NCBI RefSeq assembly: GCF_018143015.1
Contig: NC_054743.1
Coordinates: 39,140,922 to 39,204,921 of the forward strand
DNA length: 64,000 bases
Direction of reading: 5' to 3'
Source: Lytechinus variegatus
Taxonomy: Eukaryota > Echinodermata > Echinoidea > Temnopleuroida > Toxopneustidae
Of the stretch, positions 1-13,700 are shown piece by piece. A program made the translations under genes and the position numbers. How positions within the stretch are numbered: position 1 is the first letter of the stretch; each line of letters starts with the position of its first letter. The notes under the pieces are model-generated. The model saw only the letters and a list, made by a program, of their open reading frames with translations. It had not been told where the DNA came from and made no database searches.

Positions 1-755
1 AATATGCGAAGCTTTGGAGCGGATTTCTGTCTTATTTTTTTCTCGATAAGAAGAAAATGGTATGCCTTGGAGCGGCTTTCTTTGTTCTTTTTCTCAATAT
101 GACAAAAATTCTATGCCTTGGAACGGAAATTTGAGTGTAAAAATGGGGGTCCCCTCCGCGGCACATACCCACTATGCATTATATACTGAGTGCCCCCCCC
201 CCCCCCCCCCGGGAAAATGCCCTGAGGAAAAAAAACATTACTGAGGGTGCTAGGTGACTCTCTTAGCTACATGTACATGTAGATATTAAACAATATAAAA
301 ATTCAAATTCTCACAAAGGATTAACAGCTGACAAAATGACTTGTACACTTGATTGGAGTGTTTGGCCTCGAGTATGATTTACATTATTGAACCTTTATCA
401 GAGGCAAAGGTTGGCAAAAGACAAGGTTCAGAATTTCAGGAAATAAAGTACCTTGAAATGGTTAACATTTTTCATCAGATTGCCAAAACAACATCTGCCA
501 CAGTAAAAAAAACTACACTCATTTTTCTTTTTCACATCTGTATGGAAGATTTGATGCAGTTGTAGATCTTCAACACTTTCTTGGAAGCTCAAGACATGTT
601 CTCATTCCCAAATGATAAGGTCCAATAAGTTTAACTATTCCTCAACACTTAAATACATTGTAAACCCTGTTCTCGATCCTGGGCTGTGTAGAACTAATAA
701 GCCTGCTGAATCACTTGGAATATGATCATCTTGGCTTGAATTGATCAGTCACAAG
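1..755. other. Intergenic, repeat-like; downstream side of LSM10
   Basis: No coding region is supported here. Bases 1-135 hold two to three imperfect copies of a 50-60 bp unit containing ATGCCTTGGAGCGG. A run of about 20 C lies near 192-211. The part next to 755 should contain the LSM10 3' untranslated region, but I saw no convincing polyadenylation signal. Confidence 0.4.
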
Positions 756-1124
756 TCAAAGCTTTAATGGTGGTTTCTTGCGACCTCCTGACATACTCCC
801 TGGTGCTGGTTTTCGGGGATTCATCGACATCAACTGCCGCTTCATAGCCTTCACCATGTTGATGTCATCTGGAATTTGCACATAGCGAACAAGGCTTGCC
901 TGGACGAAGAACGAGTCCATGTGCATTTTCTCTCCATCCATGTTCACAAACAGAACCTTGGACATTGTCACATTCATAAAACCATCAACGTCATCCACGT
1001 AGCCAGTCGCTGAACATTCATTTCTGAGTTCCACAGTTGTGATGCGGCCAACTACCGCACGAAGAAGACAAACCAGCGTATGTCTGGCTTTGTATTTCTC
1101 TCTCATGGATAGTGTGTTTGCCAT
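756..1124 (-). CDS. LSM10: U7 snRNA-associated Sm-like protein LSm10
   Basis: This is a single-exon gene of 122 aa, the same length class as human LSM10 (123 aa). LSm10 with LSm11 replaces SmD1/SmD2 in the U7 snRNP ring, which directs 3' end cleavage of replication-dependent histone pre-mRNAs in the nucleus. The Sm1 part is seen at about residues 24-62 (VGRITTVELRNE, then a DxxDGFMNV stretch). The Sm2 part is at about 78-92, with VRYVQIPDDIN matching the VRYVHIPDDVN of human LSM10 as I remember it. The carboxy end is basic (GGRKKPPLKL). The ATG at 1124 gives a complete Sm fold and is the natural start. The next gene, FANCG, starts 653 bp away on the other strand, so the two probably share upstream control sequence. 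Ordinary Sm/LSm family membership is certain; the LSm10 assignment rests on the Sm2 region. Confidence 0.9.
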   Translation of the reverse strand: MANTLSMREKYKARHTLVCLLRAVVGRITTVELRNECSATGYVDDVDGFMNVTMSKVLFVNMDGEKMHMDSFFVQASLVRYVQIPDDINMVKAMKRQLMSMNPRKPAPGSMSGGRKKPPLKL

Positions 1125-1777
1125 TTTTCTGGGTAACTGGTTGTAATCTTCAGTCTAGTTCAGGTGCACTCGGGTTGGATGCACTAGTAATTTCACTACA
1201 CAAATTAGTCAAGCTCACTGCACAGAGACTGAGCTCAGTGAGTTAGATGAAATTATGAGTGTCACTGTCAGGCAGAAAAGGAGAACTCCAGTCGATCTTG
1301 ATGTGACTGGTCATTCAACAAAGCATAAGAAATGACACCCGAATTCTTACAAAGCAAAAATATCGAGCGACAATATAGAGAAGTGTTTGATCCCCAACGA
1401 GTCAAAATAAGCTGGATGTTGGATAATTATATTTTTTGCACAAGATGAAAACAAAATGTACGACGCGCCGTGGCGTTATCAGGTGATACGGTACATCACG
1501 TGATAAGTTGCAAGCAGGATCGGGGATTCCCCGAATGTTCGTCTGGTTCGATATATGGCGCGTGAATTTGAGTGAATGAGTTGATGTTGAAAAAATTTCT
1601 TCAATCAAATGACGAGAAATAAAGTGATTTCCACAAGTGAAACATACACTGCCAAGCAAGGATCTCGTAATTTGTAGTCAGATACATCGGGGCAAGGGAC
1701 CTGCAAAGTCCATGTCCATGAACTGTGCAATTTTTGTAAATGCAACGTGGAAATCGGCACTTGGAAGTTGAACGCGA
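1125..1777. promoter_or_regulatory. Shared upstream region of LSM10 and FANCG
   Basis: This 653-bp gap lies between two start codons that point away from each other. It holds a palindromic TCACGTGA (E-box type) near 1496-1503 and a short CpG-containing patch around 1460-1500. There is no obvious TATA box on either side. Sharing of control elements is inferred from the layout only. Confidence 0.45.
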
Positions 1778-4700
1778 ATGAAAATGGACCAGTTTCCAGC
1801 ACACGACTCCCCCTTGAACTCTGGCGGACGAAACACAAGCGAAGACCCCTTGCATTCTGGCCTTTTGAACTGGCTCTGCGATGCTACTCTGATTGGTGGT
1901 GGTGGTTTTGCATCTAGAAGGAATTCTGGAAAGATGGTAAATCCTGAATTATTTGCTATTTTGGACTATAAAAATTCAAATGATTTTTTTTATGCCTGGA
2001 AATTGAATCATGTGAATCGTGACTTATTTTCAATCATTATAGGCCTACGGTAAATACTAAATTATAGGGTGTCTGGAGAAAAAAAATATATATTTCTTAT
2101 TTTAAGAAAATAAATATAACATTTTCTTTGTGAATTTGAAGAAAAATTACCTTCAGACTGACAGAAATGTACCATTTTTAAAAAAAATCCAATTGGCTGA
2201 AAAAAGAAGAATGAAAAAGGTCAATTTCCCTGGGGGGGATGGACCACTTCCATTCACGAGTGGATATCATGCGCAACCATGAGATCTTAAAAAGCACCCG
2301 GTATTTTTCATATTCTGAAAATGCTCCCCTTAACAAGTATTGGCGTGTGAAACCGTACCCTCAACAAGTGATGGAAACAAAACGATACTATTAATTAGTA
2401 TTTATATAATATTGACTGGCCTTGAGGGAGATACCAAATATATTTCCCAAACTAGTCTCATATTGCCCCGAGTCGAAGACTCCCCCCCCCCCCCCCCCGG
2501 GTCAATTTTCAGCATTTCTCTGCCATAAACTGTAGTTAAGAAAGGGACACACACAAATCCAAATTTTTAGCTTCCGAGAGCTGTTAAGTGTCATAAATTC
2601 ATTATTGATGCCAAAAACTTGTCCATAAAGAGTCCAATAGGATTTTTTATGCTCTTTCTGATGGTATGATTTTTATAAAGATTTGGAAACCAGATCACAA
2701 TGAAAAATTGCTACAAAGTGAAAAAAATCTCTCTTTCCATCCATGCCAAACACAAGTTAATAGATTCAGATCACATTTTTCTAGCAGCCTGAATTTCTCG
2801 AAAAATGTGCCATATTTTCCCCTAAATCAGCCTGTTTTATGCTGACACTTTTCAATGTGGCTTCAGACACCTTAATCATTTAGTGTACTACAATCTAACT
2901 CCAACCCGAGTCTCAATCTAAGGTAGCAGGTTCGTCTAGAAACTGAGATAGGACAGGTCTATTTGAAAGCAAAACCTTCAGTCTCGGTGATGTGCAGTTG
3001 ACTTGGTTGTTTCCCTGAACTGTTGAACTCTTTACTTGGCCTAGACCAAAAGATTCAGTCTCTGTATTTTGGTTGTTCTGCTGAACTGCGTTGGCTCCAC
3101 TCACGAGTCACCAGTACATATTGGGGATTATAGTAAAATGTCAAAAATTGTTAAATAAATCCCCAGAAGCGACGGTTATTCCTGTCTAACTTGGCCTAGG
3201 TCCAAGAATGTGATGATGGACAAAATTTCAGAATTTGTTTTTATATAGATCCCCAAAAAAGAATGTTAACAGACTCTAGTTGGATACAAGAATTCTCAAT
3301 CATGACTTTCAACCTAACGCCAGTAAATTATTTATCCAGCAAAGCGGCAGAGCTTTCTAGAATAAGGTTAATCATGCTACCGGTAATTGAAATCCTTGAT
3401 TTTTATTTTTCTGTGCATGTTTTATGTAGATTGAGAAAAGAGAAGAGGAATCACTGAGTAAACTATTGGGTAAGAGATTTCTAAGGTCATATTAATTGTA
3501 TTGGAATATTTTTAAAGCAATCATTGATGGTTTTCTGAAATTTATTAAAGTCTAATGCATTCATTTCTTGAATTCTTGGAGAGTTTATTTTATTGAAAAT
3601 CATATGTAGTAATTGCATGCATGCTCATTGTAAATAATTGTGTGAAAACACAAGTAACCTTGACAGAACATAATTCAAACTACCAAACTTTCATAAGATA
3701 ATATTTCAGTTCTAAAAAGATTGCCAGTGAAAAAGAATTAGTTTGGCTTCCTTGATTTTCTATCAAGATCATCAGTACAATCACAATTAATTTGTTTCCC
3801 ACATTAGGCCTACCCTAAATAGATTACAGTTTCATTAATTTGAATCAAATATAAATTAACTTTATGTATGGGAACTTCAGATTAGAATTTTATTTCATAC
3901 TTTACATGTATAGGCCTATACAGTTTACATTATCCTCTTCTTTTTCTCTGGTATGATGATACACCAACCTGGTGGACTGTACTTTAACGGATGATGATGA
4001 TGATGATATTCCTTCTCTCGTTTTCTTCGTTTTCCTCCTCCCCTTCCCATTTTCCTCCCCATCCTCCAGCTCCTTCCACTTCCCATTCTCACTACCTCTC
4101 TTTCTTTCTCATCCCTTGACCTCTTCTCCATCTTTGGTCTCCTCTTCCTCATACATTTTTCTTACAAACTGATTTGTGTAATAATAATAACTTGTCATGA
4201 ATTTTCTTTTCATGATGCTTCATATCAGGCCTTCCACTCACAGAGACTCACCTCCAGGATGTTCTCAGTGCAACATGCAAACATGTGATTAACAATCTAA
4301 GGAGATCAGGCAAGCATGGACCACAAGGTGTGGTAGGGTTAAGTCGTCCTATAATCCACCAAGTCTTCAGAAGAGGTAAGCTGAGGAAATCTTAGCTGCA
4401 ATGGGTTGATTTAAGTGGTAAAAATTTGAACAATTAAACAAAAAATAAAAGTTTCAAATCATGCACAAAAGGATGTTTGAAAACCATCCCACGTGGAGTC
4501 TTCATTTGCCATTCCAATATGTTTTTTTTTATAAAATGCATAATTTTTGAGAAATCATAAAAAGAACATTAATTTACTTCTCATTGTTACCATTCAAGCG
4601 GAAAGGTGTACTTCAATTTATTATTTGTTTTTAAGTTTTCTTGTTAATTCAATTCAAATTTTAAAAGTTATGTACTTTTTTTTTTTTTCATTGAATTGAA

Positions 4701-7700
4701 TTTAAACTCTTAGCCTGATTGAACATTTTTGTTAAGGGGGGGGGGGTGATAATTATTCTCAGTAACATTGTTAGCATGGGTTAGTTATATGTTTCAATAA
4801 AGCGTATGAATGTGATTTTGACATCAAACCTAAACCTTTTCCCCCTTTAGTCTTCAGGTTTTTGTATGGTGAGGAGGCTCCACGAGAAAATGACATCACC
4901 ACCGTGATTCAGAAGATTTCCAATAAATCATCAGGTAAATTCAACATATTTGAAGTATGCTTCTAACTTATTATGTACAGTGCCTTTCAGAGTACAGAAG
5001 GAGGTCATCTCATAATATAATTCACAATACTATACAAGAATTTATTTGGAATATTTGTAACAAATTACTTTACAGTATAAGAAGCCTCCATGTTAAGTGC
5101 TTGTAGTTGTAGGCCCCAAATAATTCCTACATATAAGGTTATTGAAATTTGAGAATCAATAGCTTGGCAAGTAACAAGCTTCACAGACATATATGCAAGT
5201 GCTTCCATTTATGAAGAATATTTTTCAATTTTAATTCCAGGGGATGCCGTTTTCTTGTTACAGTATTTGTGTCTTTCTTTGATTAGCAATGTCTTCTCTT
5301 AGTCAATAAGATACCAGCTTGTGAATTGCTAATGAATAAAATTACATTTGATGTTGATTTTGTTTTGTTTTCTGTGATCTTTTGTTGTCACATTGTACAA
5401 GGCCCTGCGACTTTATTTATGTGAAGTTCCCCATAAATCATTTTCAACTTTGGTTATGAATTCTTTAATTTCGGTATGTATTATTGTTATTTTAATAATT
5501 GTGTATAATGTTAGAACTGAATTGTATCAAATAGAATTGAATCTTCCCGTTGGTATTGACATTTTATCCGGATTTTCTGAATTTTTTTTTATTAGAGTGA
5601 ACAAGAGAACGGATAACAAATATTAGTGCATATCAAATTATTTTTCTTTCATGATAGATTTGAATGGTGTTATTAGCCAAGTAGTTCTCCTGGGTTTGAT
5701 GTGGATGGCATGCTGTTTGATGCAAAGATGGTCAGTGGAACTTCAGCTTGGCTATATAGAACAGATGCTACAGACAAATGATGAGGTAAGTTAATATCTT
5801 TTTTATGGACATGCTTTAGTTTTCTGTGGTACATATACAGTTTACATAAGCCTTATCAAAAGTTGAATGTGAAAAATTGGATGGTTGAAAAATATGCAGA
5901 TGATATATCGGGCTTTACGAATTTGAGAATGATCAGAAAGTATAGTGGGAATCCGAGGTTGGGCTGGCAATCACTATTTTCTCCGAGGAAAATAGTTATT
6001 ATTGCCAGTCCGACCGAGGATTAATAATTCCCTCTATCCTTTCGAAGGAAAATCCTGATATATTTGTTTTATCTCTCTTTAACTTGTAGACCTAGTCCTT
6101 GCGTCATGGTCTGGTGGTTCTGATTCTCGCCTTTGAAACAGGGTCGTGGGTTCGAATCCTAGCCATGGCGTGTTTTCCTTCAGCAAGAAATTTATCCACA
6201 CTGCTGCAAGCTAAAGTCGGGGTAATAATAGCAGCGCTTTGTATCCTCAGGCAAAAAGCGCCTTATAAATCCAGCTATTATTATTATCATTATCTAGACC
6301 AATTCTTACGTTGCCGGACCTAGTCCCACAATAGGCCTTTCGAGCTAATGCCAAGCCATTCCTGGGTAGATTGCTCGCGGCATCTACCCTACTGCAGTTA
6401 ATGAGAGGTCCACTGCACTGCGCCGCTACAGTTGCACTCAAATCAAAATCAACTTGTAAATACGCAGGCTAACTAATGGATCTTGACTCACCTTGTTACT
6501 TGTAAGGTATAAGTGGAATAATCCTGTATGAAAGGCCGTTATGGAATCAAATTTTCTGCATGATAATCTTGACCTGATTCCACACTGTTTTTTTATTTTC
6601 AGATTGTGGGTAAATGCCGGTAATTTAAGTGAGAGCTTGTATTTTATTTTATTTATTTTGGGAGATATTGGGTCAGGGAGCATGCGCAGTTCAATGTTGA
6701 GAGAACATATCGAGCATGAGCATGCGCAGTTCTCCCCATGATAGTATATCGAAAAATATACGGAGCTAGAAGAAAACTATACAGAGCTCCTTGCAGCGAT
6801 GTGCTTTTCTATTGAAATTATACTTTGTCACATGATTGCAAAATGACCAATCGTTTATCAAGAATACTCATGAATATTCATAAGAGGGATTCAATATGTT
6901 ACTATCAGTATACCAAACTGATCAAGTAGATATCGAGTCTATTGGAGCTTACTGTTATGTACTCTGGCTACAGAGATGGCCCCCATTGTTGCCCATTTAC
7001 AAAGGGCTTGATTATGATGACTTTGCATTCATGATAACTACCTTGGGGAAAAGCAGCCATTCAAAATCAAGGTTTCCATGGTTTCCATAATCTGAAATCA
7101 TGAAACAGGTGCCTGAACTCTGCTACAATTCAATGATCAATATTGATTCATAACAAATTGAATGAGTAAACTGCAAGTAAATGGATAAAACTGGGAATGG
7201 ATGAAACAAGAAAGTCAAAGTGGCAACATTTGTAAGATGGTATTAAATTAACTTCATTGATTTATCTATGAATTAATTGATAAATGCTTAATATTTTTTT
7301 CAGAGTCAGAGACATAGCCGAGTACAAGCACAAGATTCAACTCATCACCAACATCAGACTGCAACAGAGAATTCGGGTAAGGCCATGAAGCTGGTCTCAC
7401 TAAATAGTTTTCATCATCAGTTACCATAGTAACAGTCAGGGACTAGCACTTCTTGGTCAATTAAAACTAGTTCTGACAACTTTCATGAATTGGTGTTCTG
7501 AATCCATTCCCAAATATTTGCAAATTGAGAATATCTGCACAACAAGATGTGTGTGAATTACTTTTTCTTGTAACGCATTGGTTAGATATTCTGTCAGAGC
7601 ACGTTGCATGTCTTGGTGAAAATATATGCAAAAAATTGTATTTGCTATTTTACCAAGCAATTATATGTCAATGTCGTCTTTGGAGATATTTATGATCAAT

Positions 7701-10700
7701 CAGAGGAATGGAGATGTTATTAAATAATGTGATAAGCGCTTTACAAGATCTGTTATTATTGTTATTATTATTATTATTGTAATTATTAATATTATTAATA
7801 TATTTATAATTGTAATTATTAATGTCCATATGTTGTATATAACATAACATAAATTGTTTTTTTATTTCAGGTTTCAGAATGCAGTTCAGAGGGATTATAA
7901 GCTACCTTAGATTATGTTCTTTGGTTCAAGCCAAAGAATGGGTCAACTGTGTTGAGATCATCAATAAAGAGCTACATTCTATACCGCATCAACTACAGGA
8001 TCAAGTCCAGTATATAAGAGGTCAGTTGAAAAAAATGAAAATCCATATTTTATTGTTCGAAATGAAATCTGAAACAGAAATACTCTGAAAATTATTTTCA
8101 CCTAATTGATCGCGGGCCAAGCAGCCATTGTGCAGTGCCAGATCGACGTAGCTCTATGCCTTGAATCATGGAACAGCAAACAGGGTGGCAGCAACTCCCA
8201 TCTTTAGCATGTTTTGGACTGACGCGACTGGGGCTTGAACTCCCAACCTCCCAGTTGTGAGACAGATGTTCTACCAACTGAGCTGACACGCCAGTAATAT
8301 AGAGCTCGGTGAATAAAACATATAATAGGTCTGTATTGACTAGGTCATGTCAATAGTGCTATTCTACCACACCACCTTGCCATAGACTGCAGATTTTGTG
8401 TACATAATAACACATATTTCATCATGTATATTATAAGAAATATCCAAATATACATGTAAATATGCTCTTTTGGAAAATGGGGTTTAATTCAAACTTACAT
8501 GAAGCACAATATTATTTTAAAAATTATACATAGTCTGTGGCATTGTACCATGGTAAATTGAAACCAATGTTGTGAATTCTGGCCAAAGAGATCAAAGTAA
8601 TTTGTTCAGTTAAATGTAGCTGTCTATACATCATTTAATTCAGACCTCTTGATTGGATCACTTCATAGGGCCTAGAAGTCGGTGTTGATTCCTCCTCAAA
8701 AGTTCTTTTTTGTGGTTTTGAATAATTCTGATGGTCTTATGTAATCACTGAAAGTTTGAATCCACTCCAACAAGAAGTCGATTTGGATAAATAGAGAAAT
8801 AAACAAGCATCATGTGTGTTTTTATTTGTTTTATTGATATTCATTTGTTGTTGGAATGGATTTGGCCATTAATTAATACGAAAGGAGTAAGGAAGGATGG
8901 GAGAAGGATGTGAAAGGGAGAGGAGACCAACAAAAAAATTGTATTTATACCATTTCCCTCTTATTTTCTACCCTCCCTTTCAACTTGTTATTTTGACAAA
9001 TTGTGGTGAAATTTGCCCTGCCCCAGGAGTTTTCAGCCTCTGTATGATAGTTTAGACTTACATGTACTTGAACTTTTGTGACATTCTGGGGGCAATTTGA
9101 TTTGCCCTTTGATTCCATTAACATTGTCCGATGTATGCCCATTATCTCAAATACATGAGAATTTCAATTAATGTAGAATATGAAATGGTGATATGTATTG
9201 TTGTTTTCTTCATATTAATAATCAAACCATTTAGGGTACAAGCGCAAGTAATACCATAGTAAAAAAAAGATCGAAATTTTACAAGGATGTCATCTCTCTT
9301 CTCCAGCCTTCTGTCTATATCACCATGGCAACTTCACTGAAGCCTTAGATGCCTGTCAGCGTCTGACTGAGATTATCTCCAAAGATTGTGTCTCTGTCCA
9401 AGTATACAACCTTATGGGATGCTGTCTTAGGCAAATGGTGAGATCTGTCTTCCTGTTGGTGATGTAACACTGATAACAAATATTATCAATAGATAGACAT
9501 TTACCAGGATTTAAGAAAGTATAGGAGGGAATTATTCATCCAAGGTTGGACTGGCAAGGGGGGGGGGCATCGCCTGTCCAAATGAGGATGAATAATTCTC
9601 ATTTATAGTTTTGAACCTTTTTTAAGTTTGGAAAATTAAATCTTGGTACATGAAATCTAGTCATAGTTTTGCTGTATCCACAGTCTTGATCAAATTTGTT
9701 CAGCCACTGCGGTCAGTGGAATCTGATTAGCGTCTACAACCTTACATTACCAGGGAGAAAACCTGTTTCTCATGTGTACCCCAGTGATGTAATAGTGTAG
9801 AAATTAATCTGATCCCATCAAGCCCAGTGGCTGACCAAAAGCTCTAGGCAATTTAATATTCCATAATATTTTTTTGGGGGGGGATTCTATCATTGGATAT
9901 TTAGATATTTAGTTAACTATTGAATGAGCAAGCATGATGGTGAATTGTTGTCACCCAGATGAGCATGAATTTTATCTTAATCAAATGCATGTATACAGTA
10001 GAAAAAAAATACCGGCCATTACTCATTTGAAGTGGATGTCTTGAATTTAGGGTCAAGTATCAGTTCATTTGCAGTGTGCGCTAGATGATCGGAAGGCATG
10101 CTATGTGTTTAGTGGTTTAATTGAAAAAGCATGTGGAATCTTTGTAATGCATTATTCTCTCTGGAAACCACCTGAATATCTGTCAGCTGTCTCTATACCA
10201 ACGAAAAATTCAAGAGGACCTTTCACGTCGACTGCCTCAGTAGATGATGGATGGAAAAGCGAGCAAATGCCATGTCTATATACAGAGGAGAAACTTGAGA
10301 AGCTCCCTCGCATCCACTTGTGAGTCAGCCAGAATGCCCTTGCCAGGATCGAGTCCAAACTCAGATTCTCTGTATATAGACTCGAAGTAAGACTGTGATG
10401 GTGTAAAATATTTTATACTTCCTCTCACTCTTGCTATCAGGGCAAACCTCATATGGCACAGCAGCAGTTCAGGAAAGCTCTTACAAGCTGTTCAATCATT
10501 CCACCACCCTCCCTCTTCAACCTGTCTGTCACCTATAGAGATCTGGGGGATGAAGATGCAGAAGTGAAATCTCTCCGTCTGTTAGTAAAGGTCAGTATAT
10601 TTTCTCTCCTTTCAGGCATGAAAGTCAATGGATGGTGTGATTTTTCATTAGTTAAAGAAAATCTGTGAAAGGAGGTAAGTTCAAAAGAGATAAATGTCTG

Positions 10701-13700
10701 ATATAGAGTACACTATGGATGACCGATCTCTAGGATTTAACACGGGGCAGTGACGTCACGCTAAGGTTGCTGATGCTTAATGTCACACAGACGTAAGTCA
10801 GTCCTCTGTTACATATATTATAGGCCCTTGTGTTAGAACCAGACTGCTGTTATCTTTATAGGCCCTTGCGTTAGACCAGACTGCAGATGAGAATGGAGAT
10901 GATACCTTTATCAGTCCTAGTCCTGCATGGCCACCAGTGCTGCTACTTCCAGTTTCTTGGACAAAGGAAAGGTCTGATCACCCTATGCAATCCTTTGATT
11001 ACTGGACTGGGGTCTATGTCCTGGCAAAGCGTAGCCATGATCTTAACCAGTGAGTATTTTGTAGCCTGGAGGGTGTTTCATAAAGCTGTTCATAAGTAAA
11101 GAGCGACTTTAAGAATGACTGGTGAACCTTTCTAACACACTAAATAATCACCAATGAAAATTTAATGATGAATATCATTTACCACAAGAAAGGATCACCA
11201 GTCGTTCTTAAAGTCACTCTTGACTTACAAACAGCTTTATGAAATGGCCCCTGGCCCATCAATGGGATTAGGCACCACCCCCCCCCAAAAAAAAAAAAAT
11301 GTTGTTTGCCATAACCTGACCAGCCTTTGCTAAATCTGCTAAATCATATTTTTATTTGAATAGGACCCCCCCCAAAAAAAAAAAGTGCTGCCCAACCATG
11401 ATTTTAATTGTTTGCCGAATTATTATTTTTTTTTTTTACTGGTGAATGACAAGTTCAATGTTCATCCATGACATGGGTAAGGAGAAAAAAAAAAAAAACT
11501 GACTGACCCATTTTGTTTTACCTCCATTATGGCAAACAAATATTTTTTAGGCATTACTATGTGTTTGGTTTCTCGCAATCCAGTATTAATTTCCTGTATG
11601 TTAATGTCACAAGAGTTGTTCTTAATCCTGTCTTTCATCTTGTTGTAACACATCGAGTTCTCAGAATTGCACAATAACCTACCCGTATGGATCAAGGAGA
11701 TCCCCATGCTAAACATTTTTTCTCACAACTGTTATAGGTTATGTTCCGGAGCTTCATAGTCTGGATGATTGTTACATCATAACACTGGGTGCTTATGGCA
11801 AACAAATATTAATAATTTAGTGTGCTGCTATAGTCTTCACAAAATAATAAAATAAAAAAACAGCAAGGCTCCACATCACAGAAATGGTATTGCAATCGAG
11901 ATCTGCCTAATATCGAGGGAGCATATCATGAAACGAGTTGTCAGTGATTTTCACTGACTATTTGTTATAAGCTACTGAAATCCTTGCATCTGATTGGGTG
12001 ACAGCAATTTAGTCAATGAAAATCACTGATTATTTGCTTCATGAAACTCTCCCCAACAAGCATGATGAACTTGGATCACTGCCGTTATTGCTGTTCATCT
12101 TGTATCTAATTCTGCAGGACTGACATTGCTGTTGATATGTTTATGGCCTTGCTCTCTGACGTTGTACTACTTGAAAGCAGCTCTCTGGCCTTTGTAAGTT
12201 TCTTCAGTTTCATTATTAACTACATTAGTCATTGCAATACAAGCCTGAAAAAATGTGGTTGTCATCAACTAAAGCATTAGACCATGAAAGTAGGATAGGT
12301 TGATATTTGCCTAATTGAAAATTTCAGAAGCAAAAAAAAGGGGGGAGTTTGTACTGCCCTTCTTTACCCCTCATATGCCCTGTATTATTACTACTCTTAC
12401 AAAGAGTTGTGATTAAATCAAATGAAGCTCAAATTGACATTGATCTCAAACTTAGTTAAGCACATAATTGAGATCAATCTTAATTTGAGTTTTCTTTTTT
12501 TGGTAATCGTAAGACAAATATTTTGAAAGCTAGAGAAATTTTAAGTAATTTGACGCCAATTCTACCAAAAGAATTTTTTTTTTTGTATGTCAGATGCTCA
12601 TTTTTCCATTCTTCAGTTCATGAAATGCCCAAGTTATTACCATCTGAGAGCAATACAAATTTGTATATAAGAGCTACATGTGGTAAAGAGAGTCAAATAA
12701 GTTTATAAAGGTTCCACATTATAGATGTCGGCTGTACATATTTTATGGAATCGCTCTCAAGTGAAGAATAATTTTCATTCACATAAAATGTGCATTTGCA
12801 AAGTATTTTTATGGGAACATTTTATTCTATATAAAATTTTACTGGAAGAGAGTGGATATGTATTTGATCACGGATGGTTTTATCTATCTTTTCAGGATAG
12901 AGGCAGCCGAGGTAATTCACTCCTGCCTCCTCTGAAAACCATTTATTTGGATGCTGCCACTGCCCTCCTGAAGGCAGGCAAGACCCAGGAGGCACTGGCG
13001 GTGTGTGACAAGCTGTTGTCCAAATCATCTATCCTCCAACATGACAGCATACCAGATTCATCCTCTGCGATAGATGATGGTGAACCCAAGAGGCCGTCCC
13101 GCAGGTTCCCTTTCTTGGTGCCATGTGCAACACCGTCTTCCGAAGAGCGTTCCAAGGCAGAGAGGACTGCACACCCAGGCGACCAAGGAGGTGGGGATGG
13201 TAGGGATAAGAGTATACCTGAATGCAGTAGTGGTTCCGGTGGAGGTCACACCCTTGGACATAGCGGTGTTGGCCATCATGGGACCGACATGCAAGGTCCA
13301 AGAGGTTCTGGAGACACTGTAGGCAGAAGGAAGAGGCAGCGGGAGCAAGATGAGGCCGCAGCTGTCACAGGGGCTTCCCCAACAACACTTGAAAATCAGG
13401 TCCACATTGACTGTAGCAACTCAGATAATGGTAGACGAGAGGAGGAAGAGGATGAAACCTACACTGCACATGCTCTGATTCTGCAAGCACATTGCCTCTT
13501 CAAGGAACATAAAGCCGAGCTGGCCATGACAGAAGTTGATTGTGCTCTGGGAATTTTGCAGACCAGTAGAGCAGGAGTCGAGGTTGACCAATGGATGGAG
13601 GAGAATGAGGGCACAGATGATATCAGCAAGGCTAAGAGGAGAAGAATCGATTCAGGTAAAACATTTTTACTGTCTGCTAAAACTTGATCAATGTCAATTA

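Noticed and set aside
13058-13405. Minus-strand frames over FANCG exon 12
   Set aside because: They are antisense shadows of a real GC-richer exon with correct splice borders and TPR similarity on the plus strand.
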